Shown here one piece after another: positions 54,384 through 63,237 of a stretch of DNA of 64,000 nucleotides (within the stretch, counting starts at the first letter, position 1; each line of letters opens with the position of its first letter). The stretch is from the NCBI RefSeq assembly GCF_023715485.1, contig NZ_JAMBOF010000011.1, forward strand, positions 1 through 64,000, written 5' to 3'. Under the pieces are notes generated by a model. That model was not told the DNA's origin. It did not search any database and saw only the letters and a list, made by a program, of their open reading frames with translations. This DNA comes from Mesobacillus subterraneus. GTDB taxonomy: Bacteria > Bacillota > Bacilli > Bacillales > Cytobacillaceae. The position numbers and the translations under genes are program-made.

Positions 54384-54419
54384 TTGTCCAAAAATAAATT
54401 GAAGCAGGAGGACAAAACG

Positions 54420-56834
54420 ATGAGTTTTAACCATCAGCAAATCGAGAAAAAATGGCAAGCGCATTGGGAACAGAACAAAACGTTCAAGACAACTGAAGAT
54501 AAAGGGAAGCAAAAGTTTTACGCGCTGGATATGTTCCCGTATCCATCCGGTGCAGGGCTTCACGTCGGCCATCCGGAAGGATACACGGCGACAGACATCC
54601 TTTCACGCATGAAAAGGATGCAGGGCTTCAATGTCCTACATCCAATGGGCTGGGATGCATTCGGCCTTCCGGCAGAGCAGTATGCCCTGGATACGGGAAA
54701 TGACCCTGCTAAATTTACTGAGCAGAACATCAATACGTTCCGCCGCCAGATCAAAGCATTAGGTTTTTCTTATGACTGGGATCGTGAAGTGAATACGACT
54801 GATCCTGGCTACTATAAATGGACGCAATGGATTTTCTTGAAGCTTTATGAAAAAGGCTTAGCCTACATTGACGAAGTGGCTGTTAACTGGTGTCCGGCAC
54901 TTGGAACAGTTTTAGCAAATGAAGAAGTAATCGATGGGAAAAGTGAGCGCGGCGGACACCCCGTTGAGCGCCGTCCGATGAGACAGTGGATGCTTAGAAT
55001 CACTGCCTATGCGGACCGCTTGCTTGAGGATCTGGATTTATTGGATTGGCCGGAAAGCCTTAAGGATATGCAGCGCAACTGGATCGGCCGTTCAGAGGGT
55101 GCGGAAATCACTTTTAACATCGAAGGAAATGAAGGAACGTTCACTGTATTCACGACTCGCCCAGATACATTGTTTGGAGCGACTTATGCAGTGCTTGCGC
55201 CTGAACACCAACTCGTTGATAAAATCACGACTGCAGAGCAGCGTGCAGCAATTGAAAAATATATTGATGAAATCAAGAGCAAGAGTGACCTTGAGAGGAC
55301 AGACCTTGCTAAGGATAAAACAGGTGTATTCACAGGAGCTTATGCGATCAATCCGGCTAACGGCGAAAAAATGCCAATCTGGATTGCCGACTACGTCCTT
55401 GCTTCATATGGAACAGGAGCGATCATGGCAGTTCCTGCCCATGATGAGCGAGATTACGAATTCGCTAAAAAATTCGACCTTGAAATCAAAGAAGTCGTTG
55501 CTGGCGGGGACATCGAAAAAGAAGCTTATACTGGCGACGGCAATCACATCAACTCTGACTTCCTTAACGGCATGAATAAGGAAGATGGAATCAACAAGAT
55601 GATCTCATGGTTAGAGGAAGAAGGCATTGGCACGAAAAAAGTTACTTTCCGTTTGAGAGACTGGTTGTTCAGCCGCCAGCGTTACTGGGGTGAGCCGATT
55701 CCAATCATTCACTGGGAAGATGGCACAATGTCAGCTGTTCCTGATGAGCAATTGCCGCTTGTCCTTCCTAAAACAACGGAAATCAAGCCGTCAGGTACAG
55801 GTGAATCTCCGCTTGCAAACATTGATGAGTGGGTGAATGTTGTTGATCCTGAAACAGGCAAAAAAGGCCGAAGGGAAACGAATACAATGCCACAGTGGGC
55901 AGGCAGCTGCTGGTACTACCTTCGCTACATCGATCCGAAAAATGAGCAGGCACTTGCCGATGCTGAAAAAATAAAAGAATGGCTTCCGGTAGATATTTAT
56001 ATCGGCGGAGCCGAGCACGCGGTATTGCACTTGCTTTACGCGCGTTTCTGGCACAAGGTCCTTTACGATGTGGGTGTAGTCCACACGAAGGAGCCGTTCC
56101 AAAAGCTGTTCAACCAGGGTATGATTCTAGGTGAAAATAACGAAAAAATGAGTAAATCAAAGGGCAATGTCGTCAACCCGGATGAAATCGTTGAGAGCCA
56201 TGGTGCGGATACTTTAAGACTTTATGAAATGTTCATGGGTCCTCTTGAAGCATCAATCGCCTGGTCAACGAATGGACTTGACGGATCCCGCCGTTTCCTT
56301 GACCGTATCTGGCGTTTGTTCGTTGATGAAAATGGCAGCTTGAATTCAAAAATCCAGGAAGGTGAAACCCAGAGCCTTGAAAAGATATATCACCAGACTG
56401 TGAAAAAGGTAACTGAGGACTATGAGGGGCTTCGTTTTAACACCGCGATTTCACAAATGATGGTCTTCATCAATGAAGCGTATAAGGCGGAAGAGCTTCC
56501 AAAAGCATACGTTGAAGGCTTCGTAAAAATGCTGTCGCCGATTTGCCCTCATATTGCCGAAGAGCTTTGGAACAAGCTTGGACACAGCGAGTCAATCACG
56601 TACGCGGCATGGCCGGCTTATGACGAAGCAAAGCTTGTTGATGACGAAGTAGAAATCGTTGTCCAGGTCAATGGCAAAATCAAAGCGAAATTGATGGTTC
56701 CTGCAGATGCAAACAGAGAGACTTTGGAGCAAATGGCCATGGGTGATGATTCTGTAAAAGAACAAATCGATGGCAAGACAGTCCGCAAAGTGATTGCAGT
56801 ACCGGGAAAGCTTGTCAATATTGTTGCTAACTAA
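54420..56834 (+). CDS. leuS: Leucyl-tRNA synthetase
   Basis: Class I aminoacyl-tRNA synthetase of 804 residues. HIGH-type motif [16 protein letters not shown], editing domain CP1 with the conserved [12 protein letters not shown], and KMSKS as [19 protein letters not shown] at 54420 ([12 protein letters not shown]) follows AGGAGGAC; a longer frame starting 54384 lies in the T-box terminator. Expression is set by the T-box upstream. Confidence 0.97.
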   Translation: MSFNHQQIEKKWQAHWEQNKTFKTTEDKGKQKFYALDMFPYPSGAGLHVGHPEGYTATDILSRMKRMQGFNVLHPMGWDAFGLPAEQYALDTGNDPAKFTEQNINTFRRQIKALGFSYDWDREVNTTDPGYYKWTQWIFLKLYEKGLAYIDEVAVNWCPALGTVLANEEVIDGKSERGGHPVERRPMRQWMLRITAYADRLLEDLDLLDWPESLKDMQRNWIGRSEGAEITFNIEGNEGTFTVFTTRPDTLFGATYAVLAPEHQLVDKITTAEQRAAIEKYIDEIKSKSDLERTDLAKDKTGVFTGAYAINPANGEKMPIWIADYVLASYGTGAIMAVPAHDERDYEFAKKFDLEIKEVVAGGDIEKEAYTGDGNHINSDFLNGMNKEDGINKMISWLEEEGIGTKKVTFRLRDWLFSRQRYWGEPIPIIHWEDGTMSAVPDEQLPLVLPKTTEIKPSGTGESPLANIDEWVNVVDPETGKKGRRETNTMPQWAGSCWYYLRYIDPKNEQALADAEKIKEWLPVDIYIGGAEHAVLHLLYARFWHKVLYDVGVVHTKEPFQKLFNQGMILGENNEKMSKSKGNVVNPDEIVESHGADTLRLYEMFMGPLEASIAWSTNGLDGSRRFLDRIWRLFVDENGSLNSKIQEGETQSLEKIYHQTVKKVTEDYEGLRFNTAISQMMVFINEAYKAEELPKAYVEGFVKMLSPICPHIAEELWNKLGHSESITYAAWPAYDEAKLVDDEVEIVVQVNGKIKAKLMVPADANRETLEQMAMGDDSVKEQIDGKTVRKVIAVPGKLVNIVAN

Positions 56835-56849
56835 TATCTAATATCTCAA

Positions 56850-56881
56850 AAAAGGGTCGTCGACTGGCGGCCCTTTTCTTA
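56850..56881 (+). terminator. Terminator of leuS
   Basis: AAAAGGGTCG pairs with CGGCCCTTTT (one G-U) over 8 nt, then TCTTAT. Confidence 0.85.
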
Positions 56882-57018
56882 TCCGAATTTTTATATACCC
56901 AATAGGGTTTATGTTTTGCCAAGAAAAAAGAGTTTTTATATAATAAATAGGGGAAAATACAATATGGTATGAATCCTTTTAAAAAGACAAATTCAATTGG
57001 AAATTGGAGGCAATAATG

Positions 57019-57330
57019 ATGAATAAAATTGAAACAATCTCAACTGAAGAGCTTCAAAAAAAATTAGAAGCAGGCGAAAAGCTTGAAATGGTCGATGTCC
57101 GTGAACATGACGAAGTAGAATCTGGCATGATCCCGGGAGCTAAGCACATTCCAATGGGCGAGATTCCTGAGAGAATGAATGAGTTCGAAAAGGACAAGGA
57201 ATACATCTTCATCTGCCGTTCAAGCGCGCGCAGCGGCAACGTTTGCCACTACATGAACGAGCAAGGCTACAAAGTCCGCAACATGGTTGGCGGCATGATG
57301 AGCTGGGGCGGAGAAACTAAACGTCCGTAA
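57019..57330 (+). CDS. ytwF: Single-domain rhodanese YtwF
   Basis: A sulfurtransferase-like protein of about 103 residues. The active-site loop CRSSARSGNV has the catalytic Cys, and VDVREHDEVESGMIPGAKHIP is the characteristic first half. GGAGG lies 8 nt upstream of the ATG at 57019; an ATG at 57016 is also possible. Sulfur relay or thiol redox role is inferred from family. Confidence 0.92.
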   Translation: MNKIETISTEELQKKLEAGEKLEMVDVREHDEVESGMIPGAKHIPMGEIPERMNEFEKDKEYIFICRSSARSGNVCHYMNEQGYKVRNMVGGMMSWGGETKRP

Positions 57331-57386
57331 TTATAAAATTCTGAAAATCTGGCCATAATGGATTAAAAAAGGAAGGAAGTTTAGCC

Positions 57387-57572
57387 TTGATCCAGGTCAG
57401 AGTATTTGATCATGAGCATGAAAAAGATCTTGAAAAGGAAATGAACCGGTTTCTTGAGAAGCTTGATGAAAAGAAACTTTTGGACATTAAGTACAATGTC
57501 GCGGTGATTCCTGAGGAAGAGGACGAAGAACAGATTTACTGTTTTTCGGCAATGATAGTGTACAGAGCCTGA
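57387..57572 (+). CDS. cse60: Sporulation protein Cse60-like
   Basis: 61 residues (IQVRVFDHEHEKDLEKEMNR, then QIYCFSAMIVY) matching Cse60, a small protein made in the mother cell under sigma-E in B. subtilis. The start is TTG at 57387 after AAGGAAGG. Function unknown. The gene's terminator overlaps its stop codon. Its presence supports an endospore-forming host. Confidence 0.88.
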   Translation: MIQVRVFDHEHEKDLEKEMNRFLEKLDEKKLLDIKYNVAVIPEEEDEEQIYCFSAMIVYRA

Positions 57573-57596
57573 GATTTCAGGCTCTGTTTTATTTTT
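57562..57596 (+). terminator. Terminator of cse60
   Basis: ACAGAGCCTGA and TCAGGCTCTGT form a perfect 11 bp stem over GATT, followed by TTTATTTTT; the stem includes the stop codon. Confidence 0.92.
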
Positions 57597-57665
57597 GATA
57601 ATAGAAATACGTGCAAAAACCAGAGACCTTTCCTTCATCGAGTCAATGATGGACAATACTTGGCG

Positions 57666-57727
57666 CAAAACCGAGATTACTGTCCGTCATCAGTGAAATC
57701 CGGGGAACAAAACCGAGATTACTGTCC
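57666..57727 (+). repeat. Two exact 20 bp direct repeats
   Basis: CAAAACCGAGATTACTGTCC occurs at 57666-57685 and 57708-57727, with a looser third version (CAAAAACCAGAGACCTTTCC) near 57614. The 22 bp spacer also repeats partly (GTCATCAGTG, TCCTTCCTCA). Non-coding gap between cse60 and ytfP. Confidence 0.75.
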
Positions 57728-57761
57728 TTCCTCAACAATATAATGATAATTAATCCTGAAA

Positions 57762-57799
57762 TACAAAATCCTGTCCGTCAGCATGGACGGACAGGATTT
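57762..57799 (-). terminator. Terminator of ytfP
   Basis: AAATCCTGTCCGTC and GACGGACAGGATTT form a perfect 14 bp stem over 6 nt, a few bases after the ytfP stop on the reverse strand. Confidence 0.9.
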
Positions 57800-57811
57800 G
57801 AAAGATGGCCA

Positions 57812-59095
57812 TTAGAATTTCTGCAGTGCATACACCGCAGCATTTGTTCCCGCCAGCCGGCCGGTCACAAGTGCTGAAGTAATATTATATCCGCCTGTGT
57901 ACCCATGGATGTCGAGGATTTCCCCGCAAAAATAAAGCCCATCTGCTTTCTTGGAGGCCATTGTCTGCGGTTCGACTTCTTTGACAGAAACGCCGCCGCC
58001 GGTGACGAATGCTTTGTCTAAAGACAAGGTGCCGTTCACTTTGAACTCAAATTGCTTCACTGATTTTGCGAAGCTGCGGATTTTTTCATGGCCAAGCTGG
58101 CCGCCCTGCATTGCCGGGTCAATATCATTCCATTCCAGCAAGAATAATAGATAGCGTTCTGGAACCAGACCCTTAAGCAAATTTTTCACCGCTTTTTTCG
58201 GTTCTGCTTTTATGAGCTTATTGATTTCCTGGAAAAGGTCTTCCTCTTTCATATCGGGAAGGGCGTCCAGTGACATTACCACTTCTTTTAGGTCCCATTT
58301 TTGCATTGCTTTAACGACGAATTGGCTGCAGCGCAAAACAGCTGGACCGCTGATACCAAAATGGGTGAAAATCATATCCATTTTATGCGTGATCAATGCT
58401 TTTCCTTTTGGGTTCAGGACGCTGAGGGCTACTCCCCTTAAAGAAAGTCCCTGGAGAACTTTTTCTTTGATAAAAGATTCGTTTGATGTGACCGGCACTT
58501 CGGTAGGGAACAGACCGGTAATGGTGTGTCCAGCTTTTTCAGCCCAGGCATATCCGTCGCCAGTTGAACCTGTATGAGGAACCGATTTACCCCCGACTGC
58601 AATAATGATGCTGTCACCATAAATCATTTCTCCATTTTTTAATTCAACAGCTGCTGTCTTGCCATCCTTATAATGGACATCGGCAGCGGGGCTGTTGGTT
58701 TTGATATCTACGTTAAGGTCCCTGAGCTTAGAAAGGAGTGCATCGACAACAGACTGAGCCTTGTCGGTAACAGGGAACATCCTGCCATGGTCTTCTTCCT
58801 TAAGCTCAATTCCCAGCTTTTCAAAAAATGAGATGATATCTTCATTGCTGAAAATTGACAGGGCACTGTATAGAAACCTGCCATTTCCGGGTATATGTTT
58901 AATGATTTCATCAACTGGCAGGCGGTTGGTCACATTGCAGCGACCGCCGCCGGAGATTGCCAGCTTGCGGCCAAGCTTGTCTCCTTTGTCGATGAGCAGC
59001 ACTTTTGCGCCTTGCTCGCCAGCTGCGATCGCAGCCATCAAACCTGATGGCCCTCCGCCAAGGACGATTACATCATATTTCAATTTCTTCACCAT
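57812..59095 (-). CDS. ytfP: HI0933/BaiN-family flavoprotein YtfP
   Basis: 427 residues, predicted FAD- and NAD(P)-dependent oxidoreductase. Dinucleotide fold [20 protein letters not shown], signature [13 protein letters not shown], and C-terminal [15 protein letters not shown]. Reduction of steroid-like or quinone-type compounds is known for some members; the role in Bacillus is unknown. The start at 59095 ([15 protein letters not shown]) is inferred from homologues; the upstream ATG at 59227 adds a non-conserved 44 residues. Confidence 0.9.
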   Translation of the reverse strand: MVKKLKYDVIVLGGGPSGLMAAIAAGEQGAKVLLIDKGDKLGRKLAISGGGRCNVTNRLPVDEIIKHIPGNGRFLYSALSIFSNEDIISFFEKLGIELKEEDHGRMFPVTDKAQSVVDALLSKLRDLNVDIKTNSPAADVHYKDGKTAAVELKNGEMIYGDSIIIAVGGKSVPHTGSTGDGYAWAEKAGHTITGLFPTEVPVTSNESFIKEKVLQGLSLRGVALSVLNPKGKALITHKMDMIFTHFGISGPAVLRCSQFVVKAMQKWDLKEVVMSLDALPDMKEEDLFQEINKLIKAEPKKAVKNLLKGLVPERYLLFLLEWNDIDPAMQGGQLGHEKIRSFAKSVKQFEFKVNGTLSLDKAFVTGGGVSVKEVEPQTMASKKADGLYFCGEILDIHGYTGGYNITSALVTGRLAGTNAAVYALQKF

Positions 59096-59347
59096 CTTTT
59101 CAATTCGCAGTATAAGCAGCTTCTTGTCCGCTGCGCTTTTCTTATTATATAGCATCTTCAGATGAAAAACATGGCAGAAGATGATATAAAAATAAGCATT
59201 ACCTGGAAGAAAGAAACTCATCCCCAAAACTGGCAGACAGGTTAAAAGAGGAGTAAACTAGGGAATGCAAACAAAATCTGCAATAATTGATAAATATCAT
59301 AGTGTCCAGTTTTGTTTATGGTAAAATACAAGTTTGTAATAGGTATT

Positions 59348-59521
59348 GGCTGTTTTCACATAGAATGTTGTTTCCAAACCAAGTTTACATCCCGCCTTTT
59401 TCTTAGTTTTCGAGCTCTATTTGAAGAGGTTTCTGAAAAGGGAATGCAGTAAAACTCGTAAAAATCCAAATGCCGATTTTTACTTTTGGTTTTAAAAGCA
59501 ACAAAGTAAACGAAAAGAGCC
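59348..59521 (+). repeat. 174 bp MITE-like element upstream of murJ
   Basis: Starts GGCTGTTTTCACATAGAATG and ends AAGTAAACGAAAAGAGCC. Its middle (AAACTCGTAAAAATCCAAAT, then a TTTTACTTTTTGG-like block) is shared with 46733-46904, the closest copy. It sits 48 bp before murJ. Confidence 0.88.
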
Positions 59522-59569
59522 TAAGTATTAAATTAAACGACTCAATATAGATTGAAAAGTAGGGATCTT

Positions 59570-61195
59570 ATGTCATCAAAGCTTTTAAGAGGGACATTCA
59601 TTTTGACCCTTGGCACGATCTTGTCCAAGGTGCTGGGGCTATTTTATGTTATTCCCTTTTTTGCGATTGTAGGGGAGTACGGAACCGCCCTTTATTCGTA
59701 TTCTTATATTCCTTATACCATTTTTATCAGCGTTGCTACAGCTGGGGTGCCGCTTGCCGTCTCTAAATTCATAGCGAAATATAATGCGCTGGAAGAATAT
59801 GCAGTCGGAAGGAAGCTGTTCAAATCTGGAGTTGCCGTCATGCTTGCCACTGGAATTCTTTCATTCCTTGTCATGTATTTTACGGCACCAGGGTTGGCGG
59901 AAATGGTGATGGATTCTAACGATAAAGATGTGAAAATTAGCGCCGCTGATGTGACGACAGTTATTCGCGCTGTAAGCTTCGCACTGATTGTTGTACCATT
60001 CATGAGCTTGATCCGCGGATTTTTCCAGGGGCATCAATCGATGGGACCATCGGCTGTATCGCAGGTTGTCGAGCAAATTGTCCGGATTGTCTTCGTGCTT
60101 GCCGGAGCGTTTGTTGTCCTGAATGTATTTAAAGGTGATATGGTTACCGCTGTAAGTGTAGCGACATTTGCCGCCTTTATCGGTGCGCTTGGCAGCCTTG
60201 CTGTTCTTGGCTGGTACTGGATAAAAAGGAAGCCGCATTTGGACGAGCTGCTTAAGGAAGACAAAGCTACATTGGACATATCCTTAAAGGATATTTACAA
60301 AGAAATTTTGCTTTATGCTGCTCCATTTGTATTTGTAGGAATCGCGAATCCGTTGTTTCAATTCATTGATATGATGACTTTCTCTAGAGCGATGTCTTCG
60401 ATTGGCTATAGCTCTAACGAGGCGAGTGCGGCGTTTTCAGTATTGAATTTCCAATCGCATAAGCTAGTCATCATCCCAGTCTCTTTAGCAACAGCATTTT
60501 CGCTGACACTGGTTCCAAGCATCACGAAGGCATTTATCGAAAATGACCGCAAAGGAATGAGGCGCCAGCTTGACCAGACCTTCCAGGTGCTCATGTACCT
60601 TACTGTCCCTGCGGCAATTGGTATAGCGCTGCTTGCAGAACCGATGTATACCATTTTCTATGCACATAATGACCTGGGCACGGAAGTCTTGATGACATAC
60701 GCCCCGGTAGCAATTTTATTCGCCCTCTATTCAGTAACTGCAGCGATCCTGCAGGGAATCAATGAGCAGCGATTTACGATTTTAAGTTTGCTGACAGGAT
60801 TATTGGTCAAGCTAACTTTTAACATCCCTTTGATAAAAATGCTGGAGACTCAGGGGGCAGTTCTTTCGACTGCACTTGGTTATATAGCAGCGATTATCAT
60901 AAATATGATTGTAATCAAAAAATTCGCCAAATATCCGATGGGCTTTGTGACCCGAAGGATTGTCCTTATTCTAGTATTTTCTGGATTGATGGCCGGCGTA
61001 ACGATGGCATTTTATGAAGTGCTTGTCCAATTCCTGTCACCAGCATCAAAGTTCCAGTCAATCGTGATTATTGGAATATCCGCCTTGATAGGGTCTGCTG
61101 TTTATTTTTATCTCGGATTCAGGACCAAATTGGTGGACAGGCTCTTTGGAGATCGAGTCACCAAGATTAAACGGAAATTAAGACTGCCAATTTAA
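59570..61195 (+). CDS. murJ: Lipid II flippase MurJ (YtgP), MATE-like
   Basis: 541 residues with about 14 transmembrane helices, MOP/polysaccharide-flippase superfamily. It opens with LLRGTFILTLGTILSKVLGL and has VSKFIAKYNA and LIRGFFQGHQSM in the first half. B. subtilis YtgP in this chromosomal place is MurJ, which moves lipid II outward for peptidoglycan synthesis. ATG at 59570 after GTAGGGATC; the ATG at 59552 is upstream of that site. SpoVB-type paralogues are similar, but position supports YtgP. Confidence 0.9.
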   Translation: MSSKLLRGTFILTLGTILSKVLGLFYVIPFFAIVGEYGTALYSYSYIPYTIFISVATAGVPLAVSKFIAKYNALEEYAVGRKLFKSGVAVMLATGILSFLVMYFTAPGLAEMVMDSNDKDVKISAADVTTVIRAVSFALIVVPFMSLIRGFFQGHQSMGPSAVSQVVEQIVRIVFVLAGAFVVLNVFKGDMVTAVSVATFAAFIGALGSLAVLGWYWIKRKPHLDELLKEDKATLDISLKDIYKEILLYAAPFVFVGIANPLFQFIDMMTFSRAMSSIGYSSNEASAAFSVLNFQSHKLVIIPVSLATAFSLTLVPSITKAFIENDRKGMRRQLDQTFQVLMYLTVPAAIGIALLAEPMYTIFYAHNDLGTEVLMTYAPVAILFALYSVTAAILQGINEQRFTILSLLTGLLVKLTFNIPLIKMLETQGAVLSTALGYIAAIIINMIVIKKFAKYPMGFVTRRIVLILVFSGLMAGVTMAFYEVLVQFLSPASKFQSIVIIGISALIGSAVYFYLGFRTKLVDRLFGDRVTKIKRKLRLPI

Positions 61196-61201
61196 TAAAG
61201 G

Positions 61202-61231
61202 AATGGCCTTCTTTCAAGAAGGCCATTTTCT
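61202..61231. terminator. Bidirectional terminator between murJ and the coiled-coil gene
   Basis: AATGGCCTTCTT and AAGAAGGCCATT form a perfect 12 bp stem over TC; T-rich on the forward strand. Serves convergent genes. Confidence 0.85.
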
Positions 61232-61240
61232 ACATAGCAA

Positions 61241-61489
61241 TTAATAATAAAACTGCTGGTCATTGTCCCGGATGTTCAGGCGGCGTTCAATCCTGTCTAC
61301 TCTCCGCTCAAGGCGGTCCAGTTGATTGCTCAGTCTTTGAACCTGTCGTTCCAGGCGATCGAGCCTTTGGTCAAATTGGCCGCCACCACCGGGGAATCCT
61401 CCGCCAGGGAACCCTCCACCAGGAAAACCTCCCCCAGGCACACCTGGAAGCGGGATATACAAGCCCTGTCCTTGCTGTCGATAATTCAT
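61241..61489 (-). CDS. Small protein with GGGFP repeats and a C-terminal coiled coil
   Basis: 82 residues: MNYRQQGQGLYIPLPGVP, then three to four PGGGF repeats (flexible Gly/Pro spacer), then a heptad-patterned coiled coil with Leu/Ile and Arg (RLDRLERQVQRLSNQLDRLE), ending NIRDNDQQFYY. No signal peptide. It resembles small spore-surface or oligomerising proteins but I assign no family. AGGAGAT lies 8 nt upstream of the ATG at 61489. Confidence 0.75.
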   Translation of the reverse strand: MNYRQQGQGLYIPLPGVPGGGFPGGGFPGGGFPGGGGQFDQRLDRLERQVQRLSNQLDRLERRVDRIERRLNIRDNDQQFYY

Positions 61490-61593
61490 TAAGGTCATCT
61501 CCTCATGATCTAATGTAAAGTATGATATTAGTCTATGTATCAAAGCGGTAATTGGAATGGGCAGCAGCCCAATAGAATAAGGGAGGTTCACGA

Positions 61594-62310
61594 ATGAGAA
61601 TTGATAAAGTGCTTTCCAACCTTGGTTATGGAAGCAGGAAAGATGTGAAGAAACTTTTAAAGGACGGCGCTGTCAAGGTGAATAACGTCATCGTTAAAGA
61701 TGCGAAGCAGCATGTCGATCCTGAAAAAGATACAGTGACATTGAATGGGGAAGAAATTCAGTACAGGGAATTTATTTATTTGATGATGAACAAGCCGCCA
61801 GGAGTTATTTCGGCTACAGAAGACAATCGCGATGAAACGGTAATCGATTTGCTTGGAGTCGAGGATTTGGTATTTGAACCGTTTCCAGTTGGCAGGCTTG
61901 ATAAGGATACAGAGGGGCTATTGCTGATCACAAATGATGGCCAGCTTTCACACAGGCTGTTATCGCCGAAGAAACATGTCCCTAAAACTTATTTTGCCGT
62001 GATTGATGGGGAAGTCACTGAAGAAGATATCGAAGCTTTCAGAAGCGGCGTCACCCTTGACGACGGCTATGAAACAAAGCCTGGGGAGCTTGTCATTTTA
62101 AAATCAGGGCTGACCTCTGATATTGAACTGACGATCACTGAAGGAAAATTCCATCAGGTAAAAAGGATGTTCCAGGCTGTCGGTAAAAGAGTCATATACC
62201 TGAAGCGGCTATCAATGGGGCCGCTCAAGCTTGATGAAACGCTCGAGCTCGGCGAATACAGGGAGCTGACTGATGAAGAATTGGAAATGCTGACAACATA
62301 TGAAGTCTAA
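61594..62310 (+). CDS. 16S rRNA pseudouridine synthase, RsuA family (YtzG)
   Basis: 238 residues: N-terminal S4 RNA-binding domain (MRIDKVLSNLGYGSRKDVKK) and a catalytic domain with GRLDKDTEGLLLITNDG, where the Asp is the nucleophile. EGKFHQVKRMF is a conserved C-terminal motif. RsuA members make pseudouridine 516 in 16S rRNA. ATG at 61594 after GGGAGG. It corresponds to B. subtilis YtzG by location. Confidence 0.9.
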   Translation: MRIDKVLSNLGYGSRKDVKKLLKDGAVKVNNVIVKDAKQHVDPEKDTVTLNGEEIQYREFIYLMMNKPPGVISATEDNRDETVIDLLGVEDLVFEPFPVGRLDKDTEGLLLITNDGQLSHRLLSPKKHVPKTYFAVIDGEVTEEDIEAFRSGVTLDDGYETKPGELVILKSGLTSDIELTITEGKFHQVKRMFQAVGKRVIYLKRLSMGPLKLDETLELGEYRELTDEELEMLTTYEV

Positions 62311-62311
62311 A

Positions 62312-62349
62312 AAAGAAATCGCCGAGATGAGCTCAGGCGATTTCTTTTT
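62312..62349 (+). terminator. Terminator of the pseudouridine synthase gene
   Basis: AGAAATCGCC and GGCGATTTCT pair over 12 nt, flanked by A- and T-runs. Confidence 0.88.
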
Positions 62350-62383
62350 AGCTTAGCAAGCGCTAATTAAATATGAGTATTGG

Positions 62384-62500
62384 CCAGCTCCAGCGCCTAG
62401 CCCCTCGAGTCGTTTCGGTCCGCCCGATGAAGTCAAAGAACGACTTCACCGGTCGGCCCTCCAACGCTTGTCGGGGCTGACCAAGGCGCTTCCGCTTTTC
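62384..62500 (+). repeat. 117 bp structured dispersed repeat, copy 2
   Basis: Same length and about 94% identical by eye to 24908-25024. Differences include AGTCGTT/AACGACT in place of AGTCGCT/AGCGACT: the paired positions change together, so the inner stem is preserved. It ends 4 bp from the ytzE stop codon. Confidence 0.9.
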
Positions 62501-62503
62501 TAA

Positions 62504-62725
62504 TTAAGATGACATTTTTACTTTTTTCTGGGTTGTTGTCCATTTACCTCGGCTCGGACTCTTCACTAAGTCGTTATAAGCCAGGACATTCAAATCCCTC
62601 TGGATGGTTCGAGGAGTAATGCCGAATTCCTCTACAAGATCTTGAGTTGTGACAGTACCATTCTGACAAATGAACATGTAGATGGATTTGATGCGGTTTA
62701 TCATCCGGTTAGTCGAAGGTTTCAA
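62504..62725 (-). CDS. ytzE: DeoR-type HTH protein YtzE
   Basis: 73 residues, only a winged HTH (TVTTQDLVEEFGITPRTIQR, then DLNVLAYNDLVKSPSRGKW) without a ligand domain. Strongly similar in features to B. subtilis YtzE. The start is TTG at 62725 (KPSTNRMINRIKS); GGGAGTGG lies upstream. Target genes unknown. Confidence 0.9.
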   Translation of the reverse strand: MKPSTNRMINRIKSIYMFICQNGTVTTQDLVEEFGITPRTIQRDLNVLAYNDLVKSPSRGKWTTTQKKVKMSS

Positions 62726-63237
62726 ACAACCACTCCCTATCCTTTTTTAAACCCCTTGTCATTTTCTGCAACCGACAACTGATTGAAGACGAATCCTCAA
62801 GTATGTAGTTTTCTTCTTTCCAGACAGCTCCTTTAGCGTCCATTTTTAAAGGTAGTCATAGGATGTCTTACCTTTTGGACTATTTTACACTTTAATAAAA
62901 TAAAATTCCAGATAATTCACTGTATTTTATAAAAATTTAACATTTAACTTAGTAAGTTCCTCCTCCCTAATTGTTTATATACTTAACGATATGGCTTTAT
63001 ACGGGCTAATTATGACATTTATCAGAAATTTAAGAAAAAATATTCGCAATTTTCAGTCTTGCTGCGGAGTTTACGAAAAGAACGAATAAGGAGTAAAATA
63101 AATTCAAGTTTCCAAAGGAGATAGTAGTGGGATTTGAGGTACAATAATTACGTCGTTTCTGCTTAAGTATTCTCGAAGAGGGAAAAGCATTGTAAGAGAA
63201 CAATTATACATATTAAATCAATATAGGAGGAATAGTT
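62726..63237. other. 512 bp AT-rich non-coding region upstream of pepV
   Basis: No supported gene. GAGTTTACGAAAAGAACG at about 63070-63087 looks like the right end of the MITE-like element without the rest. I could not define the pepV promoter. Confidence 0.4.

Noticed and set aside
57666-57727. Possible CRISPR array
   Set aside because: Only two exact units, spacer too similar between units, no cas genes nearby.
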